From NCBI RefSeq assembly GCF_001956295.1, contig NZ_MRTD01000025.1, positions 1 to 64,000 on the forward strand: a DNA stretch of 64,000 nt, in the 5' to 3' direction. Shown one piece after another: positions 27,460 through 35,579 of this stretch; the first letter of the stretch is position 1; each line of letters starts with the position of its first letter. Made by a program: the position numbers and the translations under genes. The DNA is from Paenibacillus sp. FSL A5-0031. Lineage in GTDB: Bacteria > Bacillota > Bacilli > Paenibacillales > Paenibacillaceae. The notes beneath the pieces were generated by a model. The model searched no databases. It worked only from the letters and a program-made list of their open reading frames with translations, and was not told the origin of the DNA.

Positions 27460-28077
27460 TTACTGTCCTAAACCGTTTTTCACTGCTTTAGCAACCGATA
27501 CGGTGCGTTTTGCTTGATGTTCAGCAGCAGTGCGCACATCTTCCTTCATCTTTCCATTTTGATCCACTGTCACGCTTGTTCCGTATGGGTTCCCTCCGGC
27601 AACAAAAACAGATGGATCAGTAAATCCGGGAGCTGCTATAATCGCACCCCAGTGGTACATTGACGTATATAGCTGAAGGATCGTTTGTTCCTGCCCGGCA
27701 TTTGCATTTTGAGCGGATGTCATGGCACTGACGACTTTATTCACTGTTTTGCCTTGAGCCCAAAGACCGCCTGTCGTATCGATGAACTGTTTCAATTGAG
27801 CTGGTAGATTACCGAATCGAGTTGGCATGCTAAAAATGATCGCATCCGCCCATTCCAAATCAGCTACAGAGACAGTTGGGATATTTTTGGTTTCTTCAAG
27901 ATGCGCCTTCCATGACGGACTGCTGTCAATAACGGATTGCGGCGCAGTTTCTGCGACTTTTAACACTTTCACTTCTGCCCCAGCTTGACGACCGCCTTCC
28001 GCTGCCCATTGCGCCAATTGAAAGTTAGTACCATTCGAGCTGTAATAGATGACGGCTAAATTTACATTCGTTGACAT
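27460..28077 (-). CDS. wrbA: WrbA-like NAD(P)H:quinone oxidoreductase
   Basis: About 205 residues, a flavodoxin-fold protein. The FMN phosphate loop is VIYYSSNGTNFQLAQWAAEG; SMPTRFGNLPAQLKQFIDTT and YHWGAIIAAPGFTDP are typical WrbA blocks. It performs two-electron reduction of quinones, avoiding semiquinone radicals. I chose ATG 28077 (MSTNVNLAV), which has AAAGGAG about 10 bases upstream. An in-frame start further upstream would add a basic segment and overlap the DsbA-like gene. Confidence 0.85.
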   Translation of the reverse strand: MSTNVNLAVIYYSSNGTNFQLAQWAAEGGRQAGAEVKVLKVAETAPQSVIDSSPSWKAHLEETKNIPTVSVADLEWADAIIFSMPTRFGNLPAQLKQFIDTTGGLWAQGKTVNKVVSAMTSAQNANAGQEQTILQLYTSMYHWGAIIAAPGFTDPSVFVAGGNPYGTSVTVDQNGKMKEDVRTAAEHQAKRTVSVAKAVKNGLGQ

Positions 28078-28159
28078 TTGTGTAGTCTCCTTTTTAAATA
28101 GCTTTTGAAATATCCCCATTGGTATCGCTCCAAACTTTTTCATTATCAGTGTCAGCTGC

Positions 28160-28795
28160 TTAACTGTTTTCAAACAATTTTATAAATTCGCTTGGAGATT
28201 GTAGACCGGATAGCCTGATCTCCTCATTAATTACAAAGTAAGGTACCCCTCTGATTCCCAGCTTTTGCGCGTTGCGTTGTCCTAATTCAACTTTTTCAAG
28301 CCCATCGCCTTTAAGGAGCCGCATTTTGAGTTCAGCAGCATCGTCAGTGACTCCGCTGGCTCTTGCTATTTCCACAAGTTCATCCACATCACCGATATTA
28401 ATACCTTTTTCAAAATATGCCGTATAGATATTCTCAATCAATTGCTCTTGCAAGTCCTCTGGCGTAACCGCTATTAACTGATGGGATAACGTCGTATTCG
28501 GTGTATATTTCACAATATCCATATTAAATGTTAGGCCGAAATGAGCACCGGTTTCGTTATACTGCTTCATTCTTGCTTCGAATAAGGCATTACTGCCTAA
28601 TCTGCTAATCATAACCTGGCGATAATCTTCACCTTCAAGGCGAATACCAGGGTTAAGCTGATAAGCATGCCAACGGACGGTTGCCTTCGTGCCTTCTGGC
28701 AATTGTTTCAAAGCGGAACGAAGACTTGTTGTCCCCATACGACACCAGGGGCAAATCGTATCCATGTAAACGTCAATGGTCAAGTTTTTCTTCAT
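28160..28795 (-). CDS. DsbA-family oxidoreductase (FrnE-like)
   Basis: A 211-residue thioredoxin-fold protein with an inserted helical domain. The redox motif is CPWC (Cys15, Cys18) and the cis-Pro loop is GIRGVPYFVINEEIRLSGLQ. It has no signal peptide, so it is cytoplasmic, like FrnE, which catalyses disulfide or isomerase chemistry on small aromatic or polyketide substrates. Its ATG overlaps the stop of the upstream quinone reductase (ATGA). Confidence 0.85.
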   Translation of the reverse strand: MKKNLTIDVYMDTICPWCRMGTTSLRSALKQLPEGTKATVRWHAYQLNPGIRLEGEDYRQVMISRLGSNALFEARMKQYNETGAHFGLTFNMDIVKYTPNTTLSHQLIAVTPEDLQEQLIENIYTAYFEKGINIGDVDELVEIARASGVTDDAAELKMRLLKGDGLEKVELGQRNAQKLGIRGVPYFVINEEIRLSGLQSPSEFIKLFENS

Positions 28796-29334
28796 TTTTC
28801 AACCACAACTGGCTTTACCGTTTTAATATGTTGAACGTAATCGATGCTGCCCTGTGCCAGACGTTCCTCGGTCACATCTGAAGTGTCGTTTAGTGAAAAG
28901 TGAGGTAGGTAAGTGGCACTAATAAAACGAGCAAGCGCTTGTATTGGACTCAATATTTCTTCCAGGGTGAGACCATTGGATCCCGTTGCTTGATACGACT
29001 CCTTCGTACCATAAGTCGAGATCGCAACTCCGATTTCTTTACCCTTTGTTTTCGTGGCATCTGGCCCATAAGCCCAGCCGTACAGCAATACGGAATCAAA
29101 CCACTTTTTCAGTAATGGCGGCGTACTGTACCAATAAAGTGGATATTGAAAAATAATCCGGTCATGCGCCTCAATTAACTGCTGCTCTCTAGAAACATCG
29201 ATATTTTCGTCTGGATATGCTTTATATAATTCATGAATCGTGATATCATCATGCTTTTTCAATTCTTCCACCCATGATTTGTTCCAGTTGGATGCTTCGA
29301 TGTTCGGGTGAGTAACGATTACTAATGTTTTCAT
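28792..29334 (-). CDS. NAD(P)H dehydrogenase (quinone), KefF/MdaB type
   Basis: A 180-residue flavodoxin-like protein. TLVIVTHPNIEASNWNKSWV at the N-terminus and IIFQYPLYWYSTPPLLKKWF with the following LLYGWAYG are diagnostic of the modulator-of-drug-activity/KefF group. It reduces quinones or other electrophiles with NAD(P)H. It sits mid-operon, with its stop overlapping the DsbA-like start. Confidence 0.88.
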   Translation of the reverse strand: MKTLVIVTHPNIEASNWNKSWVEELKKHDDITIHELYKAYPDENIDVSREQQLIEAHDRIIFQYPLYWYSTPPLLKKWFDSVLLYGWAYGPDATKTKGKEIGVAISTYGTKESYQATGSNGLTLEEILSPIQALARFISATYLPHFSLNDTSDVTEERLAQGSIDYVQHIKTVKPVVVEK

Positions 29335-29394
29335 TTTAGTTGCTCCGTTTCATATATATTGTTAGAATTTGCGGACAGGTTACCAATTTAATTT

Positions 29395-29718
29395 TTATTT
29401 ATTTTCGAAAAATACTGTGTTTTTCATAAATACACTTTCTTGTTTGTTAACTAATGGTCCATCAAGTTCCGAGATTCGCTTTACTTCAATCCATTCAGGA
29501 TCGTTGCGGAAACGATTGTAGTTAAGGTTACGCATTTCCATATTGGCATGCTCAACAACATAATAAAGACGGTTATTTGCTTCATCCGAATCTTCCCAAA
29601 AATGCGTCACTTTCATACCATGATTCATAAATAATTGAATAACATGATCTCTGAACCTATCTTGGATAACCTTCATCTTGCCTGGATTAACATCATATAT
29701 TCGCAGCTCATATAACAT
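29395..29718 (-). CDS. NIPSNAP family protein (copy 2)
   Basis: A 107-residue ferredoxin-like alpha+beta barrel protein: MLYELRIYDVNPGKMKVIQD, with a WEDSDEANNRLYYVVEH core. Dimers of such domains bind small hydrophobic molecules; a defined reaction is not known. It is about the same length as the gene 34 bp upstream and clearly paralogous. GGAGGAGGG precedes the ATG. Confidence 0.85.
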   Translation of the reverse strand: MLYELRIYDVNPGKMKVIQDRFRDHVIQLFMNHGMKVTHFWEDSDEANNRLYYVVEHANMEMRNLNYNRFRNDPEWIEVKRISELDGPLVNKQESVFMKNTVFFENK

Positions 29719-29752
29719 CTTTTCCCTCCTCCAGTTAAGAAAATGGTTCTTT

Positions 29753-30076
29753 TTATACCTTTTGGAAAAAAGACGCTTCTTTCATATAGATGATTTCGAT
29801 ATTCTCATGCAGCGGACCGTTTGGTTCCGTCCTTTCCCTAAGCTCTAGCCATTCTTGATCCTCCAGAAAGGCTTGGAAGTTTCGTTCACGCGATGCCGCG
29901 TCCGGATGCTCAAGCACGTAATACAAGCGATCTTTCGTTTCGTCTGCATCCACCCAAAAATTCGTTACCTTCATGTCATGCTTAGCAAAAAATTCTATCG
30001 TATCGTCCCGAAAACGATCCAATAACGCTTGCATGCGACCGGGAACCACTTGGTAAATCCTCAGTTCGTACAGCAT
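29753..30076 (-). CDS. NIPSNAP family protein (copy 1)
   Basis: A 107-residue NIPSNAP domain: MLYELRIYQVVPGRMQALLD, WVDADETKDRLYYVLEHPDA. The start is ATG 30076, with AGGAGG 9 bases upstream; the ATG at 30085 touches the ribosome site itself and is unlikely. It is a tandem duplicate of the next gene; the two may form a heterodimer. Confidence 0.85.
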   Translation of the reverse strand: MLYELRIYQVVPGRMQALLDRFRDDTIEFFAKHDMKVTNFWVDADETKDRLYYVLEHPDAASRERNFQAFLEDQEWLELRERTEPNGPLHENIEIIYMKEASFFQKV

Positions 30077-30137
30077 AAATTCCATCCTCCTATACGTAAA
30101 TTCAGTATCTTTTCCCGTTCAAAAGATTATTTGCGGC

Positions 30138-30881
30138 TTACCACTGTCCGGCGTTTTGACCGCCATCGACATGAAGAATCTCTCCAGTTACGAATTGTGC
30201 GGATTCCAGATATACAATTGCGTCAACAATATCCTGAACCTCGCCCATTCGGCCTACCGGATGCAATTGGGATAGGAAATCATGTGTCTCAACCGCATGC
30301 ATCGGCGTTTTCGTGATCCCAGGCGCAACTGCGTTCACACGAATACCTTTGTCCGCATACTCAATCGCCAACGATTTTGTAGCTGCATTCAAGCCTCCTT
30401 TGGTCAATGCGGCAAGTACGGATGGCACGGCTTTAAGTGGCTGCTCTACGACTCCGCTTGCCGTGATGTTGACGATGTGGCCGGAACCCGCCTTCATCAT
30501 CTCGGTGACCGCGCGCTGAGTAACTCGGAAGAATCCTGCTACATTGATGGAAAGGATCGATTCAAAATCCGCTTCCGTGAAGTCCGTGAATGGTTTCGCT
30601 ATAAAAATGCCGGCATTGTTCACCAGTGTGTCGATACGTCCAAAGCGCAAAAGTGCTTCGCCAATTAAACGTTCAGCTACTTGGGGATCTGAAATGTCGC
30701 CAGCAATGTAAGCGACTTTCGTACCTGTCGGATCGACCTCTCTTGCAGCCTCTACAAGCGCTTGTTCACGTCGGCCATTGATAACTACATTGGCTCCTCG
30801 TTTTACCAGTTCAATTGCCACTGCTTTTCCAATACCGCTGCTTCCACCTGTAATCACTGCCACTTTACCTTGAAAACTCAT
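30138..30881 (-). CDS. Short-chain dehydrogenase/reductase, first gene of redox operon
   Basis: A 247-residue SDR: TGGSSGIGKAVAIEL cofactor motif, LVNNAGIFIAKPFTDFTEAD, GHIVNITASGVVEQPL, and the C-terminus TGEILHVDGGQNAGQW. As in its paralogue at 26700, the YxxxK position reads SVLAALTKGG, with Leu replacing Tyr and Lys kept. The ATG at 30881 follows GGAGGATGAAGAA. A 20-bp palindrome matching the TetR operator set lies at 30899-30918, right upstream. Confidence 0.87.
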   Translation of the reverse strand: MSFQGKVAVITGGSSGIGKAVAIELVKRGANVVINGRREQALVEAAREVDPTGTKVAYIAGDISDPQVAERLIGEALLRFGRIDTLVNNAGIFIAKPFTDFTEADFESILSINVAGFFRVTQRAVTEMMKAGSGHIVNITASGVVEQPLKAVPSVLAALTKGGLNAATKSLAIEYADKGIRVNAVAPGITKTPMHAVETHDFLSQLHPVGRMGEVQDIVDAIVYLESAQFVTGEILHVDGGQNAGQW

Positions 30882-30898
30882 TTCTTCATCCTCCAAAT

Positions 30899-30918
30899 TC
30901 TATCTATTAAAAGATAGA
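30899..30918. promoter_or_regulatory. TetR operator copy a (redox operon)
   Basis: TCTATCTATTAAAAGATAGA, 18 bp before the first gene of the redox operon. It aligns with three other 20-mers at 31090, 31148 and 31777; the shared form is TCTAYC, eight variable bases, then GATAG. Confidence 0.65.
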
Positions 30919-30934
30919 TTTATTTTAGTATTCC

Positions 30935-31081
30935 CGTCTTCTTCTTTAAATAGTAATGAAACTGGCTGTATTACTTTTTCTGCAAGCTATCCATAGCAGA
31001 ATCCATAAAACCGAATTGCTGCATACTCGACGACTAAGAAGTATCTAAAAAGATATTTGACGTGGTTTTGTTTTTGTTCAT
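30935..31081 (-). pseudogene. Decayed second copy of the TetR gene (5' part)
   Basis: The minus strand from ATG 31081 reads MNKNKTTSNIFLDTS, stop, SSSMQQFGFMDSAMDSLQKK, stop, YSQFHYYLK. This aligns codon for codon with the start of the intact TetR gene at 31768 (MNKNKNTAETILDTAQSIVQ, EFGFNGFSYAHIAEKV, SIHYYF). Two nonsense codons and no C-terminus make it a relic of a duplicated regulator, complete with promoter and operator. Confidence 0.75.
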
Positions 31082-31089
31082 GTTCGTAT

Positions 31090-31109
31090 TCTACCTTTTA
31101 GTAGATAGG
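31090..31109. promoter_or_regulatory. TetR operator copy b (promoter of relic)
   Basis: TCTACCTTTTAGTAGATAGG, placed like copy d of the intact gene. A leftward promoter is still readable: TTGACA (31111-31116), 17 bp, TAGAAT (31088-31093). Confidence 0.6.
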
Positions 31110-31147
31110 GTGTCAACCCTGAATTCATTTTTTTCTTCCCTTGTTTA

Positions 31148-31167
31148 TCTACCTATCAAAAGATAGA
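31148..31167. promoter_or_regulatory. TetR operator copy c
   Basis: TCTACCTATCAAAAGATAGA lies between the TetR terminator and the relic; the inner CTATC-AAAA-GATAG is a perfect palindrome. No gene starts just to its left except the relic region. Confidence 0.55.
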
Positions 31168-31183
31168 ATATATACTTAAAAAA

Positions 31184-31211
31184 ATCCGCCTTTTTTTAAG
31201 TTAAAGCGGAT
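31184..31211 (-). terminator. Terminator overlapping the TetR stop codon
   Basis: On the minus strand ATCCGC (31206-31211) pairs with GCGGAT (31184-31189), followed by seven T residues. The TAA stop codon lies in the loop side of the stem. Confidence 0.75.
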
Positions 31212-31768
31212 AATAATCCTTCGGCAATCATATCAAACCTATTTACATCGCGAAAAGTTCTTGCAATTAATTGCGCACCTTGAAGTGAAGCAAGAAATTG
31301 ATGAGCAAGCACATTCGAGTCACCTTCAAAGTTTAGTTGCCCTTCACGCCGTCCCTGATCCAATACTCGTTCCAACCATGTTAGATTAGCGGTGAATAAC
31401 TGAGCTATCCCTTCTCGGGTTGTGTTTGATAAAGTAGCCAGGTCAGTAGAAAGCATGACACCCATACAAGTAAAATAATCATCTTGAATAGGACCTCTGT
31501 AAAGCAAAATGAATTTGCGCAGTTTTTCTAAATTGTTCTGCGTTACCGCATCTATTTCAGCTATTCCAGAAATAAAATTTCTGTAATACCTCGCAATCAA
31601 CGCATCACCTAGATCCTCCTTGTTTGGGAAATAGTAATGAATGCTTGCAGTGCGTATCCCTACTTTTTCTGCAATGTGTGCATAGCTGAATCCGTTAAAC
31701 CCAAATTCCTGAACGATCGACTGGGCAGTATCCAAAATAGTTTCTGCTGTATTTTTGTTTTTGTTCAT
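31196..31768 (-). CDS. TetR family regulator of the redox operon
   Basis: A 190-residue TetR repressor: helix-turn-helix at about residues 28-50 (YAHIAEKVGIRTASIHYYFP, NKEDLGDAL) and a C-terminal ligand domain resembling the YxaF/YcdC-type. No ribosome site is visible, and the -10 box ends only 6 bases before the ATG, so the mRNA is probably leaderless. Four copies of a 20-bp palindrome lie around this gene and the downstream operon, suggesting it represses itself and the SDR/NIPSNAP/quinone-reductase genes. Confidence 0.88.
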   Translation of the reverse strand: MNKNKNTAETILDTAQSIVQEFGFNGFSYAHIAEKVGIRTASIHYYFPNKEDLGDALIARYYRNFISGIAEIDAVTQNNLEKLRKFILLYRGPIQDDYFTCMGVMLSTDLATLSNTTREGIAQLFTANLTWLERVLDQGRREGQLNFEGDSNVLAHQFLASLQGAQLIARTFRDVNRFDMIAEGLLSALT

Positions 31769-31774
31769 GTTGCA

Positions 31775-31803
31775 ATTCTACCTTTCAATAGATAACCTGT
31801 CAA
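31775..31803 (-). promoter_or_regulatory. TetR promoter with operator copy d
   Basis: Leftward TTGACA (31798-31803), 17-bp spacer, TAGAAT (31775-31780). The operator TCTACCTTTCAATAGATAAC (31777-31796) covers the spacer and the -10 box, a classic autorepression layout. Transcription would start at about the A of the ATG. Confidence 0.75.
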
Positions 31804-31884
31804 CCATGGGGCTTTAGTTCTGATTTGCCTTGCCATAGGACAATGCTACTATTGATAATTATATCTCTCCTACAATCTCACTGA

Positions 31885-32742
31885 TCACGAAATGCCATTA
31901 TTAATCAAAAACTTTAACATTAATTCTCCAATTTCATGTGCATGTGTTTCCAATGCAAAATGTCCCGTATCCAATAAATGAATCTCAGCTTTAGGCAAAT
32001 CCTTTTTAAAAGCTTTAGCACCTGCCGGAATAAATGAAACATCATTTTTTCCCCACACTGCTAGTAATGCTGGCTGGTATTCACGAAGATACTGTTGAAA
32101 CAGCGGGTACATTTTCACATTACTTTGATAGTCAAAAATTAAATCTAATTGTTTTTCATCATTTCCCGATCTCGACATATAAGCAATATCGAGAGTGTAG
32201 CCATCTGGAGAAACTTTATTCTTATTTGTTCCATCAAGATATTGGTTCTTGATCGTATTAGATGCAAATGCTGACCGATAACTTTCTCTTTTTTCCTGGG
32301 TTGGATTACGCCAATATTCTTGTCGTGCCTCCCATTTTTCACCTAATCCTTCATGATAAATGTTGCCATTTTGGCTTATTATTGCTGTTACACTTTCTGG
32401 ACGACGCATGGCTAAACGAAAACCAATCGGTGCCCCATAATCAAAGACGTACAATGCATATTTAGTTAGCCCTAGTCGATCAATGAAGGATGCAATAATT
32501 TCAGTAATATTTTCAAATGTATATTGAAAATCCTCTCTGTCAGGTGAAGATGTATTGCCGAAACCTGGATAATCAGGGGCAATTACATGGTAATTTTTTT
32601 CTAGGATTGGTATTAGTTCTCTAAACATATGACTTGCGGTCGGAAAGCCGTGAAGCAATAAAATTACTGGTTTATTTGGATCACCAGCCTCACGATAAAA
32701 TACATTGAGTCCATCTATCTCTAATGAATGGTAAGTAGTCAA
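31885..32742 (-). CDS. Alpha/beta hydrolase (epoxide hydrolase/dehalogenase-like)
   Basis: A 285-residue alpha/beta hydrolase. Oxyanion motif HGFPT at residues 31-35; the nucleophile elbow reads VFDYGAPIGF, so the nucleophile is Asp101, as in haloalkane dehalogenases and epoxide hydrolases rather than Ser esterases. The catalytic His is in HLLDTGHFALETH. TTG 32742 is the start, with AGGAGG 7 bases upstream. It lies 116 bp upstream of the TetR gene on the same strand, but the TetR gene has its own promoter. Confidence 0.85.
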   Translation of the reverse strand: MTTYHSLEIDGLNVFYREAGDPNKPVILLLHGFPTASHMFRELIPILEKNYHVIAPDYPGFGNTSSPDREDFQYTFENITEIIASFIDRLGLTKYALYVFDYGAPIGFRLAMRRPESVTAIISQNGNIYHEGLGEKWEARQEYWRNPTQEKRESYRSAFASNTIKNQYLDGTNKNKVSPDGYTLDIAYMSRSGNDEKQLDLIFDYQSNVKMYPLFQQYLREYQPALLAVWGKNDVSFIPAGAKAFKKDLPKAEIHLLDTGHFALETHAHEIGELMLKFLINNGIS

Positions 32743-32849
32743 ATTAAAACCTCCTATTTATGCTATGTCTCCCTGCTAGCGATTTTCCCACTTGGATCGT
32801 CTGCCTATTTTGAGGATACACAATCAAAGAGAACTAAAGCCTGAAAACT

Positions 32850-33017
32850 TCATTGGCATCCCCGACACACTATAATATCAAGTATTCTTTCCTCATTTGT
32901 TGGCATCCATCCCAAGATTAGATAGCCTATGATCTCCCCTGATGCGATGACCGGAATCGATACATGAGTTAGATTTTGGTTGAATAAATCCGAGCCTACT
33001 TTAAGTTTCTTAATCAA
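32850..33017 (-). pseudogene. Short ORF, possible GAF-like sensor-domain relic
   Basis: A 55-codon frame beginning TTG inside the MFS stop codon region and reading NLTHVSIPVIASGEIIGYLI, LGWMPTNEERILDII, to TGA. The pattern 'PV...GEIIGYLILG' resembles ligand-sensing domains of the GAF type. There is no clear ribosome site. It is probably a fragment; low certainty. The rest of 32743-33013 shows nothing else. Confidence 0.3.
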
Positions 33018-34204
33018 TCTTTTTTATTTGAAATGACTGAACCGGTTATCATAATCGCAACAGCGATAACAAGTACCAAAGTAGCAAGAATAAGTGATAG
33101 GCTGTAACTATGAGCCACTTCCATTACTTTTCCGGCCCCAATTGGGCCAATTATTTGTCCGATACCAAAAAAGCCCGTCATCAGAGCAATCGCTTTATTG
33201 CCACTGGATGGTCTCACCATTCGAGCTGCAGCGATTGCGAGCATAGAAATCCCCATAAACGTCCCGCCAAAAAGGACAGACCCTAATATCACTCCGAATA
33301 TATTGGGGAGCCATACAGGCATGATGACCCCGCAAGCTTGCAAGATCAGCGCAATAATCAAAGGATGGATGTAACCTGCTTTACTCGCCCACCAAGACCA
33401 GAGCACTGTCGATGGTATGGCCGCTATCCCAACAATAATCCAGCTATAGTCAGCAAAATCAGAAATATGAGGCATTTGCTTAACCATTGCTACCAGAAAC
33501 GTCGCACTAACGATGTAACCTAGCCCTTCAAGTCCATAAGCAACAAGGAGCCATCCAAAGATAGAGGGATTTTCCGGCGATGAACTTGTAGAATTAGCAT
33601 TTTGGGCTATCGGTTTCGTCTTATCATCTCGGATAAACCGCCATACGGGTACGATAAGGGCGATGCAAACAATCGAAAGTCCTAGCCATGTTCCCCTCCA
33701 TGTGAAAAAGCTCAGAACTGGTGTAAGTAACCCCGTTAAAGCAATCCCAGTACCCACTCCACCGTAGAAAATACCTGCCCACTTTACACGGTTGTCTGAA
33801 AACAGAGCATCCAGTACTAAACTTGATGATAGAACAAATATTAGGCCGCTGCTAATTCCTCCTAAGAAGCGCAAAATCATCCACAAGAAAAATGATGAAG
33901 CGATCCCCATAAGCCCCGTTGAAATGATGCAGAGTACCAATTGAACCCGAAGATGATACGCTCTCCGGGATCCCCAAGTTATGAACCCTGCGCCAAAGGC
34001 AGCCATAAGGTAACCTAAATTATTACTTCCTGCCAAATATCCAGATTCAATTGCCGAAAGATGAGTTTGTGATTGCATCAATGGCAATATGGCAGTATAT
34101 GAAAAACGTCCGATCCCCATCGCAGTGATGAGCATAACAAATCCACCGATCATGGTTTTTGTGGAATCATACATTTTCGCGTTTCCATTTCCTATACTCT
34201 CCAT
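33014..34204 (-). CDS. MFS transporter, YbfB/YjiJ family
   Basis: A 396-residue, 12-helix major facilitator. The N-terminus GMGIGRFSYTAILPLMQSQ-type block (MGIGRFSYTAILPLMQ) and SAIESGYLAGSNNLGYLMAA are diagnostic of the YbfB/YjiJ group; the substrate is unknown. ATG 34204 has GGGGGAGG 4 bases upstream. It is divergent from a LysR gene 110 bp away, which probably regulates it. Confidence 0.87.
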   Translation of the reverse strand: MESIGNGNAKMYDSTKTMIGGFVMLITAMGIGRFSYTAILPLMQSQTHLSAIESGYLAGSNNLGYLMAAFGAGFITWGSRRAYHLRVQLVLCIISTGLMGIASSFFLWMILRFLGGISSGLIFVLSSSLVLDALFSDNRVKWAGIFYGGVGTGIALTGLLTPVLSFFTWRGTWLGLSIVCIALIVPVWRFIRDDKTKPIAQNANSTSSSPENPSIFGWLLVAYGLEGLGYIVSATFLVAMVKQMPHISDFADYSWIIVGIAAIPSTVLWSWWASKAGYIHPLIIALILQACGVIMPVWLPNIFGVILGSVLFGGTFMGISMLAIAAARMVRPSSGNKAIALMTGFFGIGQIIGPIGAGKVMEVAHSYSLSLILATLVLVIAVAIMITGSVISNKKD

Positions 34205-34313
34205 AGAACCTCCCCCTTTCAAAACTCATTTTAACCTCGTACAGATATCGTGTAAAATGAATATAAGCGATAGTTACCATTAAAAATATTAATACTTGAA
34301 AGCAGGAATGACT

Positions 34314-35189
34314 GTGGAAATTCGTGACTTACAGATTTTTCTGGCTGTCGCAAACAATGGCAGTTTTACCAAAGCAGCCGAGAAATTGGAATACGTTCAG
34401 TCGAGTATAAGTATCCGTATCCAACAGCTCGAAAGGGATCTGAAAACAGTGTTATTTCATCGTGGGCGGCAAGGAGTTCGGCTCACAACATCCGGAGAGG
34501 CGCTCAAGTCATATGCAGAGAAAATTTTATTTCTTACTCAAGAGGCGGAACGAGTCGTATCAGACAACTCAATTCCGCGCGGGCCGCTTCGGATCGGATC
34601 ACTTGAAACCACGGCAGCGATTCGACTACCATCTATTCTCAGCGACTACCATAAATCTTATTCTGAGGTCGATTTGACATTAAAAACTGGAACAACGGAA
34701 GAACTTATCAATTCAGTGTTAAAGTACGAATTGGATGGAGCTTTTGTAGCTGCGCCAGTGGAGCACGCTGAGCTCGATACTTTAGAGGTTGGGGTCGAAG
34801 AACTTGTCCTCATATCAGGAGGACAATTCCCCCCAATTGTTCAGCCAGAGCAATTGCAAAATCTGACTTTACTGGTGTTTCGTGTTGGTTGTTCCTACCG
34901 TCGAAAACTCGAGGATTGGTTACACTCGGAGGGCATTGCTCCTGTAAAGATCATGGAATTCGGAACATTGGAGGGGATCCTTGGATGTATTCACGCTGGT
35001 CTCGGGGTCTCCTTTCTACCCCGCTCGGTAATTGAGAGAGCCATGGTTCAATATCACTTGCGATCACAAGAAATCGCCAATAAGTCCCTTAGAACACCGA
35101 CTCTATTCATACGTCGTAAAGATACTTATACAACTGCTGCTATGTCCGAATTTATCCGGGTTTCAAGAGACAGGTTCAACCTTCTTTAA
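34314..35189 (+). CDS. LysR family transcriptional regulator
   Basis: A 291-residue LysR protein. The N-terminal winged helix is EIRDLQIFLAVANNGSFTKA, AEKLEYVQSSISIRIQQLE; the C-terminal effector domain begins RGPLRIGSLETTAAIRLP. I chose GTG 34314, because MEIRDLQIF is the usual family start and AGGA lies 6 bases before it; an ATG at 34308 is possible. Divergence from the MFS gene suggests it controls that transporter. Confidence 0.87.
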   Translation: MEIRDLQIFLAVANNGSFTKAAEKLEYVQSSISIRIQQLERDLKTVLFHRGRQGVRLTTSGEALKSYAEKILFLTQEAERVVSDNSIPRGPLRIGSLETTAAIRLPSILSDYHKSYSEVDLTLKTGTTEELINSVLKYELDGAFVAAPVEHAELDTLEVGVEELVLISGGQFPPIVQPEQLQNLTLLVFRVGCSYRRKLEDWLHSEGIAPVKIMEFGTLEGILGCIHAGLGVSFLPRSVIERAMVQYHLRSQEIANKSLRTPTLFIRRKDTYTTAAMSEFIRVSRDRFNLL

Positions 35190-35256
35190 CCTTTATGAAA
35201 ATAATCATATTAAGTCGCGTTATGTAATCTCACAACCTCTAAATTAACAAAAAAAA

Positions 35257-35280
35257 GCCCAGCAGCGGAATGCTGCTGGC
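35257..35280 (-). terminator. Leftward terminator hairpin
   Basis: GCCCAGCAGC (35257-35266) pairs with GCTGCTGGC (35272-35280). On the minus strand the stem is followed by a run of T residues. It would end leftward transcription from the relics at 35353-35660. Confidence 0.7.
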
Positions 35281-35352
35281 CTAGATCGTGTACGCATGGT
35301 TTTTCAAAATCCTGCTTAAAGATTGTCTCTTTCGTTGTTCTTTCGTTGTTCC

Positions 35353-35550
35353 TTAGGATGGTTGAATATATCCTTCGCTGACCCTTCCTTCAACGACTAC
35401 ACCTACCAATTTCGGGTCCCATGCAGAGGTTGGTTCATCAAATAATATTAGCTTTATAAATAGAGCAGGATACCGTAGTACCTGCTCATCGGAGTTAGTG
35501 CACAATGAGGACTGGGCAACTTGATAGTTGTGAAACCTTGTGGCTGACAT
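35353..35550 (-). pseudogene. Amino-acid ABC transporter ATPase fragment
   Basis: The minus-strand frame contains LILFDEPTSAWDPKLVGVV, the Walker B and D-loop of GlnQ/polar-amino-acid ATPases (usual form LLFDEPTSALDPELVGEV). Walker A, the signature motif and most of the protein are absent, so it is a relic. Confidence 0.6.
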
Positions 35551-35579
35551 TAACCAAGGTAACTTGAGTATGTTTTAGG

